64,000 bases of DNA from Nisaea sp. (GCF_034670185.1 NZ_JAXMNY010000003.1:310001-374000); one strand, 5' to 3'; counted from the stretch's first letter, positions 17,508 through 26,314 are shown. The notes: generated by a model not told the origin, from the letters alone. Made by a program: numbers and translations.

Positions 17508-18862
17508 TTGATGCCCGGCGTTCCGTCGAACTTCTTCTCAAGCCCGGTCCAGCAGCCGACATAATCATCCTGCAAGGGGGCGTCTTTGGCCGCATATTCC
17601 GTCAGATGCTGTGCGAAGCGGGTCTCGAACATAAAGGCCATGGTTTCCGCCAGCTTGTGCGGCTTCAGCTCCGCATTCGACGCGCCTTCGAAGGCTTGGT
17701 TGTCCGGCCCATGCGGCAGCATGCAATTGTGCAGGCTCATGCCGCCGGGTACGAAGCCTTCGGGTTTGGCATCGTAGGCACCATAAATATTGCCCATGAA
17801 CTCGGACATGATGTTCCGGTGATACCAGGGTGGCCGGAAGCTGTGCTCGGCGACCAGCCAGCGTTCCGGGAAGATGACGAAGTCGATATTCGCCGTGCCG
17901 GGTACCTCCGACGGGGCCGTCAGCACGGTGAAAATCGACGGGTCCGGATGGTCGAACAGGATGGCGCCGACCGGCGAGAAGGTGGTGAGATCGTATTTGA
18001 AGGGCGCGTAATTGCCGTGCCAGGCCACGACGTCGAGCGGGGAATGGCCGATCTCCGTCACGTTGAACGTGCCGCACCATTTGACGATCAGGCGGCAGGG
18101 CGTCTCTTTCTCTTCATAGGCGGCGACGGGCGTCTTGAAATCGCGCGGATTGGCGAGACAGTTGGCGCCGATGGGGCCGCGTCCCGGCAGGGTGAACTTG
18201 GCGCCGTAATTCTCGCAGACATAACCGCGCGCTTCGCTGTCCAGCAGCGTTACCTTGAAGATCATGCCACGTGGGATGATCGCGATCTCGCGCGGGCCGA
18301 GACTCATGCGGCCGAGTTCCGTGAAGATCTCGATCCGGCCGAGCTGGGGGACGACGAGCAGCTCCGCATCGGCGTTCATCATATAGTCGTCCACCATGTC
18401 CGCATTGCAGGCATAGACATGGGTCGCCATGCCGGCTTGTGTGTTCACGTCGCCGGCGGTGGTCATGGTGTGGACGCCAGATACGAAATCGGTCGGTGCT
18501 CCTGGCAACGGCACCGGGTTCCAGCGGTACTGGCCGAGGGCGAGGCCGTGTTCCGGCTGATGCGGGGCGGTTTTCCAGCCATCCACGGCGATACGGGCGA
18601 AACGGCCGGTATGTTTCACCGAGGGACGCATGCGGTAGAGCCAGCTGCGCTCGTTCTCGCCGCGCGGCGCGGTGAAGGGACTGCCGGAAAGTTGCTCGGC
18701 ATAGAGGCCGTAATTGCATTTTTGCGGGCTGTTCTGACCTTGCGGCAGGGCGCCCGGCAGCGCTTCGGTCTCGAAATCATTGCCGAAACCCGGCATATAG
18801 CCTGAGGTGGTGCCTGACAGCGGATCGCTGTGCACGGTTGCGGAATCTGAGATCTTGTTCAT
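17504..18862 (-). CDS. hmgA: Homogentisate 1,2-dioxygenase
   Basis: 452 aa, full length. It opens the ring of homogentisate to maleylacetoacetate using Fe(II) and O2. Recognised by YMPGFGNDFETEALPGALP near the N-terminus (quoted to 19 residues), FTAPRGENERSWLYR and the iron-site region PPWYHRNIMSEFMGNIYG, plus CMLPHGPDNQAFEGA. First gene of a five-gene minus-strand operon (hmgA, fahA, MBL protein, monooxygenase, DUF2783). A MarR regulator is divergently transcribed across a 107-bp intergenic region. Confidence 0.97.
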   Translation of the reverse strand: MNKISDSATVHSDPLSGTTSGYMPGFGNDFETEALPGALPQGQNSPQKCNYGLYAEQLSGSPFTAPRGENERSWLYRMRPSVKHTGRFARIAVDGWKTAPHQPEHGLALGQYRWNPVPLPGAPTDFVSGVHTMTTAGDVNTQAGMATHVYACNADMVDDYMMNADAELLVVPQLGRIEIFTELGRMSLGPREIAIIPRGMIFKVTLLDSEARGYVCENYGAKFTLPGRGPIGANCLANPRDFKTPVAAYEEKETPCRLIVKWCGTFNVTEIGHSPLDVVAWHGNYAPFKYDLTTFSPVGAILFDHPDPSIFTVLTAPSEVPGTANIDFVIFPERWLVAEHSFRPPWYHRNIMSEFMGNIYGAYDAKPEGFVPGGMSLHNCMLPHGPDNQAFEGASNAELKPHKLAETMAFMFETRFAQHLTEYAAKDAPLQDDYVGCWTGLEKKFDGTPGIK

Positions 18863-18942
18863 CGCTTTCCTCCCGATGGCAGGTGCTAGCGAGGCGCGTT
18901 TTCTGATTGGTTTTGGGGGCCTATCTGCCGTAGGGTCATCAT

Positions 18943-18971
18943 AATTGTTACAAATGAAATGATTGTCAATT
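18943..18971. promoter_or_regulatory. Possible MarR operator between hmgA and its divergent regulator
   Basis: An AT-rich 29-bp stretch begins with AATTG and ends with CAATT, forming an imperfect inverted repeat that overlaps the TTG start of the regulator. MarR proteins commonly bind such sites in divergent promoters. The inner part of the repeat matches poorly. Confidence 0.35.
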
Positions 18972-19458
18972 GCCGAAGAATGACCAAAAAGACCTGCTCG
19001 ATCTGGACGGTTTTCTGCCCTATCGGCTGGCAGTGATCGCCGCCCGGGTCAGCAAATCCATGTCGGCGCTCTATGCGAAAAAATTCGGCATTTCCATTGC
19101 CGAATGGCGAGTGATCGCCCATCTCGCCCGGTCGGAACGTGTCTCTGTCCGGGATATTCATGCTCGCGTCAATCTGGACAAGGTGAAGGTCAGCCGCGCG
19201 GTCAGCCGGCTGGAAGAGGCGGGACTCGTTTTGAAGGCGAGCAATGCGGCCGATAACCGGTTGCTGGATATCACGCTGTCAGACGAAGGCTGGTCCGTCT
19301 ACCGGCAGATCGTGCCGCTGGCGAGCGGCTTCGAGGCGGATCTGCTCTCTGTTCTGGATGATGCGGAGCGCGCCGCGCTGGAGCGGGTCTTCGAGAAACT
19401 GCACGCGCGCCTTGACGAAAATGTGGAGGCAACCCGGAGCCTTTCTTCGAAGGTCTAG
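18970..19458 (+). CDS. MarR-family regulator, probably of the homogentisate operon
   Basis: 162 aa winged-helix protein. The DNA-binding region spans about residues 45-115 (ISIAEWRVIAHLARSERVS, VKVSRAVSRLEEAGLV, and the wing NAADNRLLDITLSDEG). The only start in the open stretch upstream is the TTG at 18970, with no good Shine-Dalgarno, so translation may be weak or start at a later codon. Divergent orientation from hmgA is the classical arrangement for an aromatic-acid-responsive repressor. The effector, perhaps homogentisate or a hydroxyphenylacetate, is inferred. Confidence 0.85.
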   Translation: MPKNDQKDLLDLDGFLPYRLAVIAARVSKSMSALYAKKFGISIAEWRVIAHLARSERVSVRDIHARVNLDKVKVSRAVSRLEEAGLVLKASNAADNRLLDITLSDEGWSVYRQIVPLASGFEADLLSVLDDAERAALERVFEKLHARLDENVEATRSLSSKV

Positions 19459-19467
19459 CCGGACAAG

Positions 19468-20067
19468 TCAGAAGGCCGGTGCTTCCGCGCCGTGAGGCCT
19501 TGGCCGCCACTCGCCGGGGATTTGTCCGACAAGCAGCCTCGCGATCTCGTTGTTCTCGCTCTTCAGCGGCAGAATGAGGCGGGTCCAGCTCGCCGTTTCC
19601 GAGGCTTTTTTCGGATAGTGAACAGTCAGCAGCGGTTGACGCCGCTCCATCACGGCCTGATAGGCACCAAGGAAGAAGTTGACGATATACTCCTTGTCGC
19701 CGAACTCACGGACCGTCGTGCCGGTGACATCCCTGCCGAAACGTTGGGAAATCATCGTTCCGTATAGCCGGTAGCGGAAATCGAAGCCGTCCTCGATGAC
19801 ATCGAGCAACATGAGATAGCCCAGGACAAACCGCATATCCGTCGGGTCGATGGATGCGACGGGGGCGGCATCCTTGCCGTTGGCTTTCCCGCGCCAGTAA
19901 GAAGAGAGGCGTTGCAGGCGCTCATCCTCAAGCTGATTGCCTTCCGGATTCCAGACGACAGTCGGATTGCGGGCGCCGAATTGCAGGAAATAGCGATCGA
20001 CGGCATTCAGGTCGTCGCTGATGAGGGCATCCCTCATGTTCGCTGCGGATTGAAATTCACTTGTCAA
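19468..20067 (-). CDS. PAS_5-type PAS domain protein
   Basis: 199 aa with no signal peptide or membrane segment. The core (about residues 65-185: RFVLGYLMLLDVIEDGFDFR, YRLYGTMISQRFGRDVTGTT, LLTVHYPKK, RLILPLKSENNEI) matches small PAS_5-like proteins common in Rhodospirillales, which carry a PAS fold alone. Function is unknown, presumably ligand or redox sensing. The start is a TTG at 20067 or the ATG at 20037; neither has a clear Shine-Dalgarno. A second protein of this kind is at 60385-60948. Confidence 0.72.
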   Translation of the reverse strand: MTSEFQSAANMRDALISDDLNAVDRYFLQFGARNPTVVWNPEGNQLEDERLQRLSSYWRGKANGKDAAPVASIDPTDMRFVLGYLMLLDVIEDGFDFRYRLYGTMISQRFGRDVTGTTVREFGDKEYIVNFFLGAYQAVMERRQPLLTVHYPKKASETASWTRLILPLKSENNEIARLLVGQIPGEWRPRPHGAEAPAF

Positions 20068-20347
20068 TAAATCGGTCTCTCAATCAACCATTGCCGTCAT
20101 GCGCACCTAAGCGGCCAATCCGCGAGTGCTGACTAGCTGATAGACAACCAGTTATTTCAATTCAACATTAAAAAAAGGTGAAATTATGGGGCCAAACGCC
20201 ATATTTCAGGCAGCGCCCGACCTAAAAGGTGAGCGTTTTCAGTAGAGCCCTGAGCGCACGATCCCGCTTTACCGCCTTGGCGGGGCGGTCGGTGATAGCT
20301 TTCCGCTTTCTAACGGGAGGGCCGTCTGTTTACGGAGCCTCCGTCTT
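20068..20347. other. Intergenic region between RTX gene and PAS gene
   Basis: About 280 bp without a supportable gene. A short perfect hairpin ACGGAG-C-CTCCGT near 20333-20345 lies just past the RTX gene stop and may help terminate it. No other structure is seen. Confidence 0.4.
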
Positions 20348-23300
20348 CTACGCGAGGTCCCATCCAGCAGTCGCGGTGATGCCGAGTTCCGACTTGGAGA
20401 CGCCGATCAGCGTGACGGTGCCGCCGTCGGAGAGGGTGAGCTGAGTATTTCCGCCGCTGTCCGCCGCTGTGTAGGTCAGCCCGTCTGCGACCTGCAAGCT
20501 GTCGGTGCCGGCCGTGAAGTCGCTCACCTGATCGTTGCCGGTATCGAAGCCGAAGATGAAGGTATCGGCCCCGCCTCCACCGACCAGCGTGTCGTCGCCC
20601 TGGTTGCCGTCGATCTGGTCTGCGCCGTCCCCGCCATTGACCACATCGTTGCCCTGACCGCCGAACAGGATGTCGTTGCCGAGATTACCGTTGAGGCTGT
20701 CGTCGCCCAGATTGCCATAGACAATGTCGTTGCCCTGGCCGCCATAAAGCAGATCGGAATTTCCGCCGCCGACCAGCGTATCCTCGCCCATGTTGCCATA
20801 GAGGATATCGTTGTCGTTGCCGCCATTGAGGCTGTCCTGATCCTGGCCGCCGAAGAGCGTATCCCTGCCGCCGCCGCCGAAGAGGGAGTCGTTGCCCTGG
20901 TTGCCATAGACGATGTCCTCGCCATAGCCGCCATTGACCGTATCGGTGCCGCCGCCGCCGGCGACTGTATCGCCGAAATTGCCGAGGGAGACGGTCTGCG
21001 CCGAACTGTCGCCCGCGAGATAAATCGGGCCGTTGCCGCTGCTGTTCACCGTCACGTTGCCAATCACGATGGCGAAGTCAATATCGTTCAGTACCAGCGT
21101 GGAGCCCGCAGGCAGGCCGGACATGTCGAAGATGAAGGCCTCGACACCGGAGCCGGTTGACTGGTCGCTGATCTCGATGGTCTGCGGCGTGGTGACGCTG
21201 GCGCCGGAGAAGGTGATGGTACGGACATCGACGCTGGCCCCGGCACCGAGGCTGTCGAGGAAGCGGGAGCCCTGCAGGTTCAGGAAGCTTGCATCGGTGG
21301 AGCCGGTGCCCACGACCTGGCCGTTGAGGGTGCCGCTGGCAGACCCGGGCACTTCGGAGGAAGCGGGGCCGCTGACCGTGGCAGAGACGAAGCCTGGCAA
21401 CTGGACGGTAACGATATTCCCGCTTCCAGAGTCTTCGAGCAGGGTTCCGGTTTGCGCCGCGCTACCGGTATTGGCGAGGGTGAAGGAGGTTTCCGTCCCG
21501 GCAACGTCACCGTTCGACTGGTTCGACTTCGAAATTGACCCGTCACCGGAGGAGGACTGGATCTCGCTCAGAGCGAAGCCGATGGTCGTGTTGCCGCCAC
21601 TCACGTTCGCGCTGAGCGTGGCGGTGAAGTTGCCGAGGGAAAGATTGAGCGTGTTGCCGTCGCCAAGATCGATGGAGCTGGTAACGGTGCTGCCGTTCAG
21701 GCTCGACAGGTCCTTCGAGTAGACGACCAGTGAGTCACCTGCATCGACCCCGGTCAGGGTGTCGCCATTCAGGTTTGCCTGCGATCCCTGGATCGTGTCA
21801 TTGCCCGCGCCGCCATCCAGCAGGTTGGTTCCGCTGCCCGCGAGCAGGGAATCGTTGCCGGTGCCGCCCTGGAGTGTGTCGTTACCGACTGTGCCGGAGA
21901 GCGTGTCGTTGCCGGCGTCGCCGTAAAGCACGTTGTTGCCCAAGTTGTCCCGAACCAGGTCGTTCCCGTCGCCGCCGTAGAGTGTGTCGTTTCCGCCCTG
22001 GCCGAAGACATCGTCGTTGCCGCCGTGACCGGACAGAACGTCATCGCCGTTGTAGCCGTAGATCACGTCTCTGGCCGTGGTGCCGGTGACCGTGTCCGCC
22101 CCGCCACCGCCGTTAATGGTTTCAACGGATATGGTCGCGCCGGAGAAGTCGAAACTGCCGCCGCCGGTCAGTGAAATGATATCCGAGTTGTTGCCGCCGT
22201 TGATCGTTTCGGCGCCGCCCGCGACATCGCCGGAGGCGATGAAGAAGGTGTCGAAACCGTCGCCGCCGAGCAGGCTGTCGACCCCGGTGCCACCTGAGAT
22301 CTGGTCGTTGCCAACACCAGCGTCGATCGTGTCGGCACCGGCGCCACCGCTGAGCGTGTCGTTGCCATTATTGCCCGAGATAATGTCGGCGCCGCCGCCG
22401 CCGTCGATCTGGTCCGCGGCCGTGGTGCCGGTGATCGTGTCCGCCCCGGTGCCGCCGGAAATGGTCTCCACGGAGACGGTTGCACCGGAGAAGTCGAAAC
22501 TCCCGCCGCCGACCAGCGAAATGATATCCGAGTCGCCGCCGCCATCGATCGTCTCGGCGCCGCCCGCGACATCGCCGGAAGTGATAAAGAAGGTGTCGTC
22601 ACCTGTGCCGCCGACCAGGCTGTCGACCCCGGTGCCGCCGGAGATCTGGTCGTTGTCAGCGCCGCCGTCTATGGTGTCATTGCCTCCGAAACCACTGATC
22701 ACGTCGTTTCCGGCGAGGCCGTTGAGTTCATCGGCAGTTCCGGTGCCAAGTATCGTGTCGGCATCTGCGGTCCCGTTAAGGGTGGCCAGACGATGGGCGT
22801 AGGTGGCGAGGGCCTCGGCCGAAAAGAGAGCCGCTGCGGCCGGAAGGGCGCGCCAGCCGGCATCCCCGCCGAGTGGTGCGGATGCGGCGTGCACGGGAAC
22901 GCCGAGTGCGTCTTCCAAACTGTCGGCAAACTGCGCGCCTGCAGTGCCTGCCCCCGCTGCGCAAGCCACCAGTGTGACTTCCGCATCGGGTGCGAGCGCG
23001 GCTTTGATCCGGAGCAGATGCGGCGCCGCTTCGCTCAGCGCTTTCAGATCCACAATGCGCCCGGCAAGGTGCAATTGGCCGGGAGCGCCGTGACTCAGGA
23101 TCGAGAGGTTCTGGACGCCGTTCAGACCGGCTAGCACATCCGAAATCTGTCCAACCGGATCGCCTGCTGGCGATAGCGGGACGATTGTGGTGCGCGGGTC
23201 GACGCCCGCCAGAAGGATCTCGCGATCTGGAACGGCGCTATCGACGAACAGAATGGATGGGTATCTGGAATGGCTCATCCACAATGCTCTTTCGCTATTA

Positions 23301-23425
23301 CAGTCTGGGCGACTGGAATTCGGGTGCGTTCCCTTTAATGCGGCATCTGGCATCAGCTCTGAATGACGCAGTTCCGGCTGGGAAACAGACGGATCGATGA
23401 AATCGACAGATGAACCGGAACGCAT
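20348..23425 (-). CDS. Secreted DUF4347 / RTX protein with two calcium-repeat blocks
   Basis: 1025 aa. The DUF4347 domain (about residues 58-205) has His112 in LSHGAPG and Cys155 in LVACAAG. A first RTX block spans about 215-555, with two near-duplicate segments containing SGDVAGGAETI. A non-repetitive beta-rich region (about 555-810) and a second RTX block (about 815-965) follow, then a short tail with TVTLIGVSKSEL. It lacks the beta-solenoid repeats of its two large paralogs. The ATG at 23425 has GAGGG upstream; an internal ATG at 23278 (MSHSRYPSILFVDSA) would start right before the DUF4347 domain and is an alternative. Export by type I secretion is expected. Confidence 0.78.
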   Translation of the reverse strand: MRSGSSVDFIDPSVSQPELRHSELMPDAALKGTHPNSSRPDCNSERALWMSHSRYPSILFVDSAVPDREILLAGVDPRTTIVPLSPAGDPVGQISDVLAGLNGVQNLSILSHGAPGQLHLAGRIVDLKALSEAAPHLLRIKAALAPDAEVTLVACAAGAGTAGAQFADSLEDALGVPVHAASAPLGGDAGWRALPAAAALFSAEALATYAHRLATLNGTADADTILGTGTADELNGLAGNDVISGFGGNDTIDGGADNDQISGGTGVDSLVGGTGDDTFFITSGDVAGGAETIDGGGDSDIISLVGGGSFDFSGATVSVETISGGTGADTITGTTAADQIDGGGGADIISGNNGNDTLSGGAGADTIDAGVGNDQISGGTGVDSLLGGDGFDTFFIASGDVAGGAETINGGNNSDIISLTGGGSFDFSGATISVETINGGGGADTVTGTTARDVIYGYNGDDVLSGHGGNDDVFGQGGNDTLYGGDGNDLVRDNLGNNVLYGDAGNDTLSGTVGNDTLQGGTGNDSLLAGSGTNLLDGGAGNDTIQGSQANLNGDTLTGVDAGDSLVVYSKDLSSLNGSTVTSSIDLGDGNTLNLSLGNFTATLSANVSGGNTTIGFALSEIQSSSGDGSISKSNQSNGDVAGTETSFTLANTGSAAQTGTLLEDSGSGNIVTVQLPGFVSATVSGPASSEVPGSASGTLNGQVVGTGSTDASFLNLQGSRFLDSLGAGASVDVRTITFSGASVTTPQTIEISDQSTGSGVEAFIFDMSGLPAGSTLVLNDIDFAIVIGNVTVNSSGNGPIYLAGDSSAQTVSLGNFGDTVAGGGGTDTVNGGYGEDIVYGNQGNDSLFGGGGRDTLFGGQDQDSLNGGNDNDILYGNMGEDTLVGGGNSDLLYGGQGNDIVYGNLGDDSLNGNLGNDILFGGQGNDVVNGGDGADQIDGNQGDDTLVGGGGADTFIFGFDTGNDQVSDFTAGTDSLQVADGLTYTAADSGGNTQLTLSDGGTVTLIGVSKSELGITATAGWDLA

Positions 23426-23539
23426 GGCAAGCCCTCAAACTCGAATTTTCTCTGTATCGCTTGCGCAATTCGAGTTCTGCGCCTGCCTCCAAGCGGTACA
23501 ATAAAAATAAAGAAAAATATGGTGTCTTTTTGGGAATTT

Positions 23540-23573
23540 TTGGAAAATATTTTGGAAAAGTTGGAAATTGGAA
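23540..23573 (-). promoter_or_regulatory. TTCCAA box array upstream of the DUF4347 gene at 23425
   Basis: On the minus strand there are four TTCCAA half-sites in one orientation, at plus coordinates 23540, 23552, 23561 and 23568, with a near-match at 23531. The segment 23552-23566 (TTCCAACTTTTCCAA on the minus strand) is identical over 15 bp to 3011-3025. The pair at 23552/23561 shows the 9-bp spacing shared by the other boxes. Confidence 0.6.
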
Positions 23574-23916
23574 GTGCTATATGTGAGGAAAATTAGATAA
23601 AATTTAGTATGTCAAAATATTAATTTATCCAAATAAATATAAAATGGGAAAAAATTGAGTGAATTGAAGTATGGGATTATTTTTTATTGTTTCAAATAAT
23701 ATTCAATAGATTGATTTTGATATCTTATGTTGTGAGTATTGATGATTTCAATCGAAGTTGGATTCTTTAAGCTTAAAAATATATGAGTTCGAAATTATAC
23801 CGACAGTTAATCCAAGAAATTACTGAGCGATGCCGGATTGCAGGATGTTGGATCGGTGAAGAGTTGGCATCTGCCGGCCTGCATCGTCAGCCAGCGGTAG
23901 CATGGCATTCTGCTGG
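23574..23916. other. AT-rich non-coding stretch
   Basis: Strongly AT-rich sequence, unlike the rest of the window, running from the TTCCAA boxes into the remnant gene. Short open frames are present but none has family similarity or a ribosome-binding site. Probably foreign or decaying DNA. Confidence 0.5.
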
Positions 23917-24040
23917 ACTGATACTCGATCTTCGCGTCGGCCCCGGCTTCGTCCGCCCTGGCCTTTATCCTGTCGATCTCTGCATCCGATTGCGCGATGC
24001 GCGCCCTGGCTTTTTCGATGTACTGGTTTTTCTCTGACAT
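23917..24040 (-). pseudogene. Truncated small coiled-coil protein gene
   Basis: The first 41 codons (MSEKNQYIEKARARIAQSDA, then EIDRIKARADEAGADAKIEYQ) have the heptad-like, charged pattern of small bacterial coiled-coil proteins. AAAGGCGG lies at good distance before the ATG at 24040. After IEYQ the frame becomes Cys/Trp-rich and unlike the family (SSRMPCYRWL), ending near 23807. The 3' part was apparently lost by deletion or insertion next to the AT-rich region. Confidence 0.5.
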
Positions 24041-24110
24041 TGAGGACCGCCTTTGAAAGCAAAACGCGCAAGGAGGCGGGTTGTTCCGGCAGGAATTAAG
24101 TTCGGTGCCC

Positions 24111-25109
24111 CTAATTTCCTGCCTGGAAATATTCAGGCAGTTCCGAGACCAGCGCCGCGCGAATACGGTCGCGCACGGGAACTGCCGGGTCGGGCCGCTC
24201 GAAATCCAGACCGGTCAGCTGTTCGAACAGGGCGACATACTTGTTGCTGAAGGCGATCAGGGTGTCGGCGGGGATTTCCGGGATGGGGTCATTGTAGGGG
24301 TCGCACTGACCGGCAATCCACAACCGCAGGAATTCCTTGTCCAGGCTGTCCGGCTCTTCACCGGCCGCGAACTTCTGCTCGTAGCTGTCGGCGCGCCAGT
24401 AGCGGCTTGAATCCGGGGTGTGGATCTCATCGGCGATGGTGATCGTGCCGTTCTCGTCGATGCCGAATTCGTATTTTGTATCGACCAGGATAAGCCCCTG
24501 TTTGGCGGCGAGTTCCTGCCCACGCGCGAACAGGGCTAGGCTTTTCTCCGCCAGCTCGCGCCATTGCTCATGCGTCACAAGTTGGGTTTCGAGGATTTCC
24601 GCTTCCGTGATCGGTGCGTCATGCCCGCCGCCGGTGGGTTTCGTCGTCGGCGTGATGATGGTTTCGGCGAGCTTCTGGTTCTTCTTCATGCCGTCGGGGA
24701 AGGGGTGGCCATAGATGACCCGCTCGCCCCGCTCATACATGGTCCAGGCACTGGTGTTGGTGGAGCCGGTGAGATAGGCCCGCACCACGATCTCGATCGG
24801 CACCATGTCGAGATCCTTGCACAGGACGACATTCGGATCCGGATAGGAGATCACATGGTTCGGGCAGATATCGCTCGTGTGATCGAACCAGTAGCGCGCC
24901 GTCTGGGTCAGCACCTGGCCCTTGTAGGGCACGGCCGCCAGGACCTGATCGAACGCGGACTGCCGGTCCGTCGCGATCAGCAGCCGCCGCCGGTCCGGCA
25001 GTTTGTAGGCATCCCGCACCTTGCCACGGGTGAAATCCGGCAGCTCGGGGAATTCCGCGTCGGTAAGACAATTGTCGAGAAGCTGTGAAGTGGCCGTCTG
25101 CGGCGCCAT
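24111..25109 (-). CDS. purC: Phosphoribosylaminoimidazole-succinocarboxamide synthase
   Basis: 332 aa SAICAR synthetase, which joins CAIR and aspartate in purine biosynthesis. Typical motifs are GKVRDAYKLPDRRRLLIATD, VLTQTARYWFDHTSD, PIEIVVRAYLTGST, LVDTKYEFGIDENG and ADEIHTPDSSRYW. It belongs to the longer form of PurC rather than the roughly 240-aa enterobacterial form. The ATG at 25109 (MAPQTATSQLL) is chosen because the upstream open frame has no family similarity. Confidence 0.95.
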   Translation of the reverse strand: MAPQTATSQLLDNCLTDAEFPELPDFTRGKVRDAYKLPDRRRLLIATDRQSAFDQVLAAVPYKGQVLTQTARYWFDHTSDICPNHVISYPDPNVVLCKDLDMVPIEIVVRAYLTGSTNTSAWTMYERGERVIYGHPFPDGMKKNQKLAETIITPTTKPTGGGHDAPITEAEILETQLVTHEQWRELAEKSLALFARGQELAAKQGLILVDTKYEFGIDENGTITIADEIHTPDSSRYWRADSYEQKFAAGEEPDSLDKEFLRLWIAGQCDPYNDPIPEIPADTLIAFSNKYVALFEQLTGLDFERPDPAVPVRDRIRAALVSELPEYFQAGN

Positions 25110-25218
25110 GGAGCGATATCCTGTGAACGAGAATTTGAATTCGGCGACACGATAGCGCCTTCGCGCGTGGGCGCAATGGTGGCTTTGGGTGGGGAGGCGG
25201 GTGGGGCTGGTCGCGCGT

Positions 25219-25275
25219 AAAATTAATTTAGCGTGTCCGCTTAATTCCCAAATTAGGTCTCGTGTCCCTGCAATT
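25219..25275. repeat. Degenerate REP-like repeat pair
   Basis: Two neighbouring degenerate copies of an AATTAAG...GTGTCCCCTTAATT-type motif, resembling the better preserved copy at 26289-26314. This is the kind of short repeat often found flanking Y1/REP-associated transposase genes. No transposase gene is present. Confidence 0.45.
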
Positions 25276-25452
25276 GCTGCCCGGGCAAAGTGCTTGTAAG
25301 TCGAGTTTCTCGTATAAGGCGAAAAATAATATATCAATACGACCTTATTTGGAGTAAATATATATTCATTAATGTGAGCGATATGCCCGCTATGCCGGCC
25401 CGCCGTTCACGCACCAGCCTTCCAGGTTCAAGGAGCAAGAGGAGATTTATCT

Positions 25453-25887
25453 ATGTTCAATATACGCTATGCGGCCATGCTTATTGGTGGTCTGCTCATC
25501 GGCACATTCATGGTCGGCACGCAGCCGGCAAATGCGGGCATCTACGTTTGCACGGACGGTGACTGCAACACGTGGGCCGCTATTACCACAAACCAAAAGA
25601 ACGAGACGCCGGGGCGAAGCGCGGGATCGACCTGCAAGAAGGATGTGACCGTTCAAAAAGCTCTGGCTGGCGCAAACGACAACCGTATCGCTAACGCCAT
25701 CGCAGGGACCGCCGATTGGAACATTTACTTGAAATCGTCTCTCTGGCACAACGGCGGTGCTGGCGTACCTTCCTGCAACACCCATGTGACCGGCTATCTA
25801 TACAAAAATGATGAGCACAAAACGACCTGTCACGTTCTTGCATTTTATAACACCGAGAAAAATTACTGGATTACTACTTGTAATTGA
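25453..25887 (+). CDS. Small secreted six-cysteine protein, unknown family
   Basis: 144 aa with a clear signal peptide (hydrophobic MLIGGLLIGTFMVG, cleavage likely after ANA). The mature part of about 115 aa has six Cys (YVCTDGDC, STCKKD, PSCNTH, TTCHVL, TTCN), suggesting three disulfides, and ends at the last Cys plus one residue. AGAGGAG lies upstream of the ATG. I do not recognise the family. The gene is flanked by REP-like repeats and a long palindrome in a patchwork region, so recent transfer is plausible. A toxin, inhibitor or envelope role cannot be distinguished. Confidence 0.65.
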   Translation: MFNIRYAAMLIGGLLIGTFMVGTQPANAGIYVCTDGDCNTWAAITTNQKNETPGRSAGSTCKKDVTVQKALAGANDNRIANAIAGTADWNIYLKSSLWHNGGAGVPSCNTHVTGYLYKNDEHKTTCHVLAFYNTEKNYWITTCN

Positions 25888-26099
25888 ATCAAGGTTCAGA
25901 AGAAGGCGCCCCGATGCTGAAAAGGCAACACGGCGCTGCACCACCCCAATTGAAGAATACTTGTGGGGACACGAACCAGACTAGTTTTCGCTGCTTATCG
26001 ACGCGATTTAACCAGTGAATCAATAGGGTGAGGCGATGAATATCGTTCTCATATCTATTTGATTTCTTGTGATACGATTGCAGTAAAGCAGGCATCAAA

Positions 26100-26133
26100 A
26101 AGAGAGCGGATAGTCATGACTATCCGCTCTCTT
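26100..26133. terminator. 34-bp perfect palindrome downstream of the six-Cys gene
   Basis: The left arm 26100-26116 (AAGAGAGCGGATAGTCA) and right arm 26117-26133 pair perfectly with no loop between them. It is preceded by an A run and followed by a T-rich stretch, so it could act as a bidirectional terminator. It is longer than usual for that. Confidence 0.5.
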
Positions 26134-26163
26134 ACGTTTCTTTCTGGCGCGGTAGGCGCGTCG

Positions 26164-26230
26164 TTAGAGCGCCAGCCCCCGCTCCATAGACATCGCCAGC
26201 CGCCGCGCAAACGCTTTCGGGGCCGGGATG
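26164..26230 (-). pseudogene. Remnant of an htpG 3' end
   Basis: Read on the minus strand, it encodes IPAPKAFARRLAMSMERGL, then A-L and a TAA stop. The intact htpG at 28371 ends IPDPKAFARRLAMSMERGL, then V-G and a stop. Only about 22 codons remain, with several base differences. The upstream edge abuts a REP-like palindrome. It marks an old duplication or replacement and brackets 26231-28370. Confidence 0.75.
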
Positions 26231-26314
26231 GAAATAAGGGGACATAACTTAATTTCCTGAGGAGACAGACGGGGGCTGGCGGCGCGCCTAATTAAGTCGT
26301 GTGTCCCCTTAATT
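26230..26314. repeat. REP-like inverted repeat pair (possible transposase remnant)
   Basis: Left unit 26230-26257 is itself a palindrome (outer arms GGAAAT and ATTTCC, inner AAG/CTT around GGGGACATAA). Right unit 26289-26314 carries the inverse core GTGTCCCCTTAATT. Together they look like the two flanks of a small REP/Y1-transposase-type element without its gene. Confidence 0.5.

Noticed and set aside
23783..24037. 84-codon plus-strand frame
   Set aside because: No ribosome-binding site or family similarity; it overlaps the opposite-strand coiled-coil remnant.
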